33,065 nt of DNA from Bacillota bacterium. Its GTDB lineage: Bacteria; Bacillota; Dehalobacteriia; UBA4068; UBA4997. A program made the translations under genes and the position numbers. The first letter of the stretch is position 1, and each line of letters starts with the position of its first letter. Below the pieces are notes generated by a model. That model saw only the letters and a program-made list of their open reading frames with translations. It ran no database searches and had not been told where the DNA came from. The stretch is taken from positions 1 to 33,065 of the forward strand of contig JAETTP010000023.1 in NCBI GenBank assembly GCA_021769035.1. Direction: 5' to 3'. This document shows, piece after piece, positions 29,951 through 33,065 of this stretch.

Positions 29951-30205
29951 ATGTTGAAAAAATTTTCCAACCTTGGCAGCCCGGCGAATATGCGGCCCGG
30001 CAAATTCTCCGAGTTTTGCGATTGCCTCTGCCGGCCCGGCGCCTGGCGGCTTTGGCGGCTGAAACGCTGGGCCTGGCCTTGCTTTGCCGCGGCGGCCTTT
30101 CTGCTGTTTTTGTATCTGCTGCGCAATCCCGGCTGGTATTTAATGTTGGTGCTCTTTTTGCAGGTGGTGGGGTTACTGCTCAGCTTGTATCGCCCCGGCT
30201 GCTGA
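29951..30205 (+). CDS. Hypothetical small two-helix membrane protein
   Basis: An 84-residue frame from ATG 29951. The ribosome site is poor (GGCGGTGG just upstream). The N-terminal half is basic with three cysteines (FCDCLCRPG), followed by two membrane segments, WPCFAAAAFLLFLYLL and WYLMLVLFLQVVGLLLSLY. No family recognised. The alternative minus-strand frame across this region is richer in Arg/Gln and less plausible. It could be non-coding; the double hydrophobic pattern is the main support. Confidence 0.45.
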   Translation: MLKKFSNLGSPANMRPGKFSEFCDCLCRPGAWRLWRLKRWAWPCFAAAAFLLFLYLLRNPGWYLMLVLFLQVVGLLLSLYRPGC

Positions 30206-30216
30206 TTTAATTTAGC

Positions 30217-30245
30217 TTTACAAAACGCTCTGCTGATAGTATAAT
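30217..30245 (+). promoter_or_regulatory. Promoter of the UPF0173 hydrolase-nth operon
   Basis: TTTACA (30217-30222) and a perfect TATAAT (30240-30245) with a 17-base spacer, 35 bases before the ATG. Confidence 0.75.
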
Positions 30246-30280
30246 GTAGATATAAAATACAACAGCAAGGAGTGTGTGCA

Positions 30281-30958
30281 ATGAGAATTGATTTTTACGG
30301 CCACGCCTGTGTGGGCGTGCAGGGCAGCAAAAAGGTTTTGATTGACCCGTATCTTTCCGGCAATCCGGCCGCCAGCCTGACCCCGGAACAGGCCGAGGCG
30401 GATTATCTGCTGATAACCCACGGCCACGGCGACCACCTTGGCGACGCGGTGGAGATTGCCAAACGCACCGGCGCGCAGGTGGTGGCAATGGTGGAGCTGG
30501 CCAACTGGCTTGGCAAACAGGGCGTGGAGGCCATGGGCATGAACCTGGGCGGCTCCTACACATTTGCCGATGGCTTTAAGGTTAAGCTGGTGCCGGCCTG
30601 GCATAGCTCGCACCTGCCGGACGGCACGGCGGTGGGCCTGCCGGTGGGCTTCATCTTCTGGCTGGACGGGCTCTGCTTCTACCACGCCGGCGACACCGCC
30701 CTCTTCAGCGATATGCGGGAGGTTATCGCGCCGCACGGCCTGGATTGGGCTTTCCTGCCGATTGGCGACTTTTACACCATGGGCCCGGACGACGCGCTGA
30801 CGGCCGCCAAATGGCTGAACGCCAAAAATTATCTGCCTATCCATTACAACACCTTCCCGCTGCTGCAACAGGATCCGCAGCAGTTTAAGCAGCAGTTGGA
30901 AGCAGCCTGTCCGGCCACCTGCCATATTTTGCAGCCGGGAGAACATACGGAGATATGA
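30281..30958 (+). CDS. UPF0173 metal-dependent hydrolase (metallo-beta-lactamase fold)
   Basis: Compact metallo-beta-lactamase-fold protein, 225 residues from the ATG at 30281; the track's GTG lies inside the ribosome binding site AAGGAG. Motifs are FYGHAC at the N-terminus, the metal site THGHGDHLGD (HxHxDH), AWHSSH, YHAGDTALFSDM and a C-terminal LPIHYNTFP. This matches the UPF0173/UlaG-related family, whose physiological substrates are mostly unknown. Its last bases overlap the nth start by 4 (ATGA), so it is coupled to nth; whether this reflects a role in nucleic acid repair is not known. Confidence 0.9.
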   Translation: MRIDFYGHACVGVQGSKKVLIDPYLSGNPAASLTPEQAEADYLLITHGHGDHLGDAVEIAKRTGAQVVAMVELANWLGKQGVEAMGMNLGGSYTFADGFKVKLVPAWHSSHLPDGTAVGLPVGFIFWLDGLCFYHAGDTALFSDMREVIAPHGLDWAFLPIGDFYTMGPDDALTAAKWLNAKNYLPIHYNTFPLLQQDPQQFKQQLEAACPATCHILQPGEHTEI

Positions 30959-31590
30959 GCGAGTTTAAGCCAAACCCCAACGCGTCGAAGATTTTAGCCA
31001 CCCTGGCCCAGGTTTACGCCGAGGACGGCCCGGCTTTGGAATATCAGTCCGTTTTTCAGCTGTTGGTGGCAGTGATGCTCTCCGCCCAAACCAATGACAA
31101 CCAGGTGAACAAAATCACCCGCCAGCTTTTTGTGGATTACGGCACGCCGCAGGCGCTGGCCCAGCTTTCCGTGCCAGAGCTGGAGGCGAAAATCCAGACC
31201 TGCGGCCTTTACAAAAACAAGGCCAAAAACATTGCCGCCACCTGCCGGCTGCTGCTGGACGAATACGGCGGCGAGGTTCCCCACACCCGCGAGGAGCTGG
31301 TGCGCCTGCCCGGCGTGGGCCGCAAAACCGCCAACGTGGTGCTGAGCGTGGGGTTTGGCCTGCCGGCCCTGGCGGTGGACACCCACATCTTCCGCGTGGC
31401 GCACCGGCTGGGCTTCAGCCAGGGCAAAACGCCGGACGCGGTGGAAGCCGATTTGTGCCGGCTGATCCCGGAAGCGGATTGGGCCAAAGCCCACCACTGG
31501 TTTATCTGGCACGGCCGCCGGGTGTGCGACGCCCGCCGCCCCAACTGCCAGGAATGCCCGCTTAAACATCTGTGCCCGCAATTACTTTAA
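30955..31590 (+). CDS. nth: Endonuclease III (DNA glycosylase/AP lyase)
   Basis: Removes oxidised pyrimidines and nicks the AP site. It has 211 residues. The helix-hairpin-helix with catalytic Lys124 is LPGVGRKTA, and catalytic Asp142 is in VDTHIFR. The C-terminal 4Fe-4S cluster ligands are Cys191, 198, 201 and 207 with canonical x6-x2-x5 spacing. The N-terminal part contains the LLSAQT-type helix (VAVMLSAQTNDNQV). It is translationally coupled to the hydrolase upstream. A terminator hairpin overlaps its stop codon. All key residues are present, so it should be active. Confidence 0.97.
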   Translation: MSEFKPNPNASKILATLAQVYAEDGPALEYQSVFQLLVAVMLSAQTNDNQVNKITRQLFVDYGTPQALAQLSVPELEAKIQTCGLYKNKAKNIAATCRLLLDEYGGEVPHTREELVRLPGVGRKTANVVLSVGFGLPALAVDTHIFRVAHRLGFSQGKTPDAVEADLCRLIPEADWAKAHHWFIWHGRRVCDARRPNCQECPLKHLCPQLL

Positions 31591-31606
31591 GCAGTTGCGG
31601 GCTTTC
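31575..31606 (+). terminator. Terminator of nth
   Basis: CCCGCAA (31575-31581) and TTGCGGG (31595-31601) pair exactly around the stop codon, followed by CTTTCCCTTTACTTTTT. The left arm is inside the last nth codons. Confidence 0.7.
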
Positions 31607-31650
31607 CCTTTACTTTTTGCAAAATTTTACAATTATTTTTAAAAAAGTGC

Positions 31651-31679
31651 TTGACAAACGCCGCCAAGTGTTGTAGAAT
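31651..31679 (+). promoter_or_regulatory. tRNA operon promoter P1
   Basis: TTGACA (31651-31656), 17-base spacer, TAGAAT (31674-31679). It is preceded by AAAAAAGTGC, identical to the sequence before P2. The leader between P1 and P2 (about 120 bases) has no convincing gene. Confidence 0.8.
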
Positions 31680-31778
31680 AATCAAGCAATCGTTAATTGC
31701 CCTGAGCAATCAAGACGGTAAAAAATGGTTGCGGTGTTGCAGAAGACGGAAAGTTTTCAAAAAAAACTAAAAAAGTGC

Positions 31779-31807
31779 TTGACAAACGCTTCTCTTAGTG
31801 ATATAAT
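31779..31807 (+). promoter_or_regulatory. tRNA operon promoter P2
   Basis: Perfect consensus: TTGACA (31779-31784), 17-base spacer, TATAAT (31802-31807), 44 bases before tRNA-Val. It shares AAAAAAGTGCTTGACAAACG-type sequence with P1. Confidence 0.85.
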
Positions 31808-31851
31808 TAGTAACGCCGTCACCCTTGGGTCATCACCAATGATGACAATGT

Positions 31852-31927
<76 letters not shown>

Positions 31928-31934
31928 CTTACCT

Positions 31935-32011
31935 GGCGCAGTAGTTCAGTTGGTTAGAACGCCAGCCTGTCACGCTGGAGGTCGTGGGTTCGAGCCCCAT
32001 CTGCGTCGCCA
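31935..32011 (+). tRNA. tRNA-Asp (GTC)
   Basis: Acceptor GGCGCAG pairs with CTGCGTC (one G-U), anticodon loop CTGTCAC gives GTC, GGTTCGAGCC T-arm, discriminator G, CCA encoded. Confidence 0.97.
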
Positions 32012-32016
32012 ATTTT

Positions 32017-32092
32017 GCCTTGGTAGCTCAGTTGGCAGAGCAGAGGACTGAAAATCCTCGTGTCGGTGGTTCGATTCCGCCCCAAGGCACCA
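32017..32092 (+). tRNA. tRNA-Phe (GAA)
   Basis: Acceptor GCCTTGG pairs with CCAAGGC, anticodon loop CTGAAAA gives GAA, GGTTCGATTCC T-arm, CCA encoded. Confidence 0.97.
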
Positions 32093-32097
32093 GATAT

Positions 32098-32172
32098 GCG
32101 GGTATAACTCAGTGGTAGAGTGCCACCTTGCCAAGGTGGAAGTCGAGAGTTCGAATCTCTTTGCCCGCTCCA
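32098..32172 (+). tRNA. tRNA-Gly (GCC)
   Basis: Acceptor GCGGGTA pairs with TGCCCGC (one G-U), anticodon stem CCACC-TTGCCAA-GGTGG with GCC, GTTCGAATC T-loop, CCA encoded. Last tRNA of the operon. Confidence 0.97.
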
Positions 32173-32197
32173 CAATTTCACTTTTGATTCCTTTCAC

Positions 32198-32241
32198 AAA
32201 ACTAAAGACCGCTTTCAGTTGAAAGCGGTCTTTAGTTTTTT
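32198..32241 (+). terminator. Strong terminator of the tRNA operon
   Basis: A 20-bp perfect stem, AAACTAAAGACCGCTTTCA-type arms around GT, followed by a T run. It is symmetrical enough to work in both directions. Confidence 0.9.
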
Positions 32242-32267
32242 ATCTCCCGCTACATTATCCCCTACCC

Positions 32268-32296
32268 TTGACATAAGCGCCTAAGCGTGTTAATAT
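32268..32296 (+). promoter_or_regulatory. Promoter of the right-hand antitoxin gene
   Basis: TTGACA (32268-32273), 17-base spacer, TAATAT (32291-32296), 27 bases before the ATG. AAGCGCCTAAGCG in the spacer is a short direct repeat that could be part of an operator. Confidence 0.65.
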
Positions 32297-32322
32297 GGTA
32301 TAAATGAAAGGAGTTTAATTAT

Positions 32323-32556
32323 ATGAGCAACCGAGAACTAGCAAAAATCCTTATTGACCAAGTGCCGGAAAACAAGCTGTTTTACGTTGTTTCCTATTTA
32401 CAGGGCGCGGTTTTACCTGATGAACCAAACCCAAATAAACCAAATGAAGATACGTTGGCAGCAATGGCAGAGATTCAGGAAATGATTGATTGTGGCGCAG
32501 GTGAACACTTCACCGGCTCCACACAAGATTTTTTTGCTGCCTTGCTGGAGGATTAA
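32323..32556 (+). CDS. Putative antitoxin of a YafQ-type module
   Basis: A 77-residue protein, ATG nine bases after AAAGGAG. The N-terminus NRELAKILIDQVPENKLFYVVSYLQG and the C-terminus EHFTGSTQDFFAALLED resemble small clostridial antitoxins located before RelE/YafQ toxins. It is not an obvious ribbon-helix-helix or Phd protein, so the family is uncertain. The main support is position: it ends three bases before the remains of a YafQ-type toxin gene in the same orientation. It has a good promoter and an intact frame, so it may still be expressed as an orphan antitoxin. Confidence 0.7.
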   Translation: MSNRELAKILIDQVPENKLFYVVSYLQGAVLPDEPNPNKPNEDTLAAMAEIQEMIDCGAGEHFTGSTQDFFAALLED

Positions 32557-32559
32557 GCA

Positions 32560-32835
32560 AGGCTAAAACTTAATTCATCAAGCAAATTTAAGAAAGATTT
32601 AAAATTATGCCAAAAACGCAACTATGACTTATCTCTTCTACAACGAACTATTGATATACTGCGTATCCCTGCCCAACTTAACCCCGCCTAGCGTGACCAT
32701 AAGCTAACCGGCAATCATAATGGCGAGAGAGAATGCCATATTTCTCCTGATTGGCTTTTGATTTATCGCATAAATAATGAAGAGCTTTATTTAGTTCGTA
32801 CAGGCACACATGCGGATTTATTTACAAACCAGTAA
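32560..32835 (+). pseudogene. YafQ-type mRNA endonuclease toxin, inactivated
   Basis: Reading from AGG at 32560: LKLNSSSKFKKDLKLCQKRN, then DILRIPAQLNPA, an in-frame TAG at 32689-32691, then RDHKLTGNHNGERECHISPD, WLLIYRINNEELYLVRTGTHADLFTNQ and a stop. This matches YafQ along its whole length, and the catalytic-region residues (His in RDH, His in ECH, Asp-Trp in PDW, His in GTH, Phe in DLF) are all kept. The start position is AGG where ATG is expected, and no other start codon precedes the first motif. It is not in the ORF track because the frame is broken. Two separate lesions with an otherwise preserved sequence indicate recent loss. Confidence 0.85.
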
Positions 32836-32862
32836 TTTTATCCAAACCCACCGCACTATATA

Positions 32863-32898
32863 AAGAAAGAGCCGTCCTCAATAGGTCGGCTCTTTCTT
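32863..32898. terminator. Bidirectional terminator between convergent genes
   Basis: AAGAAAGAGCCG (32863-32874) and CGGCTCTTTCTT (32887-32898) pair over 12 bp, with CCT/AGG closing further inside. It separates the toxin pseudogene (plus) from the unknown gene at the right edge (minus). Confidence 0.8.
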
Positions 32899-32900
32899 GT

Positions 32901-33065
32901 TTACTTCACTCGGTCAAACACGTCCTCCAGTTTGATGAGCAAGTCATCATACAAGCTGCATTTAAACTCCGTAATGTATGGCTCCTTTTCCTCCTCGGTC
33001 AGGTAATCCGGCGGCAGGGTGTAAACCTCGGCCAGCTCCAGCCGGCCCTCCGCCAGCAAGTACTG
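32901..33065 (-). CDS. Unrecognised protein, C-terminal 54 residues (runs off right edge)
   Basis: An open minus-strand frame from the window edge to TAA at 32901-32903, absent from the ORF track because its start is outside. The visible end is acidic: QYLLAEGRLELAEVYTLPPD, YLTEEEKEPYITEFKCSLYD and DLLIKLEDVFDRVK. Its base composition is like the core genes and a terminator follows at once, so it is a real gene end. I do not recognise the family. Confidence 0.65.
   Translation of the reverse strand, partial: QYLLAEGRLELAEVYTLPPDYLTEEEKEPYITEFKCSLYDDLLIKLEDVFDRVK

Noticed and set aside
29785-30126. 113-residue minus-strand ORF opposite the small membrane proteins
   Set aside because: Arg/Gln-rich composition typical of a shadow frame in GC-rich DNA, and no start signal.

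Overview
This is a GC-rich (roughly 55% by eye) bacterial chromosomal window with tightly packed genes. It suggests a Firmicute, probably a diderm one such as the Negativicutes. The reasons are a gatC-gatA-gatB run, the order tig-clpP-clpX-lon-engB-ymdB, a copper-amine-oxidase-like plus Amidase_3 wall hydrolase, strong GGAGG ribosome binding sites, and a HlyD-type periplasmic adaptor with two ABC-2 permeases, which points to an outer membrane. The taxon is inference; no rRNA or marker phylogeny could be run.

Left part (1-11,430, all minus strand). A PAS-like sensor gene runs off the left edge. Next come 5-formyltetrahydrofolate cyclo-ligase and the tRNA t6A set tsaE-tsaB-rimI-tsaD, read from a good promoter at 3935-3963. 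Beyond these lie a class I glutamine-amidotransferase-like hydrolase, a phosphoketolase with its own terminator, a secreted N-acetylmuramoyl-L-alanine amidase with an Asn-rich linker, a cysteine-containing flavodoxin-fold oxidoreductase, ymdB and engB. The 289-base gap 8893-9181 is full of inverted repeats.

Centre (11,458-23,040, minus strand). A long co-directional block reads gatC-gatA-gatB-purC-purB-tig-clpP-clpX-lon (then engB-ymdB), with a strong extended -10 promoter ahead of gatC. It combines amidotransferase-dependent tRNA charging, purine synthesis, chaperone and ATP-dependent proteolysis, and ribosome assembly. Two RNA-level signals stand out. One is a 116-nt imperfect long hairpin filling the purC-purB gap. 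The other is a pair of mutually exclusive hairpins between clpX and lon, one terminator-like and one that would mask the lon ribosome binding site.

Accessory segment (23,041-29,340). This part is lower in GC and changes strand often. It holds a small XRE regulator, a YoeB-type toxin with a RelB/DinJ-type antitoxin, a radical SAM gene divergent from an HxlR regulator with a perfect palindrome between them, and a HlyD/ABC-2/ABC-2 export operon without an ATPase gene, preceded by GACAAAC operator-like repeats.

Right part (29,367-33,065, mostly plus strand). It contains two small membrane proteins, a UPF0173 metal-dependent hydrolase overlapping nth, and a tRNA operon (Val-Asp-Phe-Gly) with two near-consensus tandem promoters. 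An intact antitoxin gene follows, next to a YafQ-type toxin pseudogene that has lost its start codon and gained a nonsense codon. The end of an unrecognised minus-strand gene closes the window. No CRISPR array, insertion sequence, integrase or rRNA was seen. The points most worth testing are the purC-purB hairpin element, the clpX-lon switch-like leader, the inactivated YafQ module and the HxlR/radical SAM divergon.
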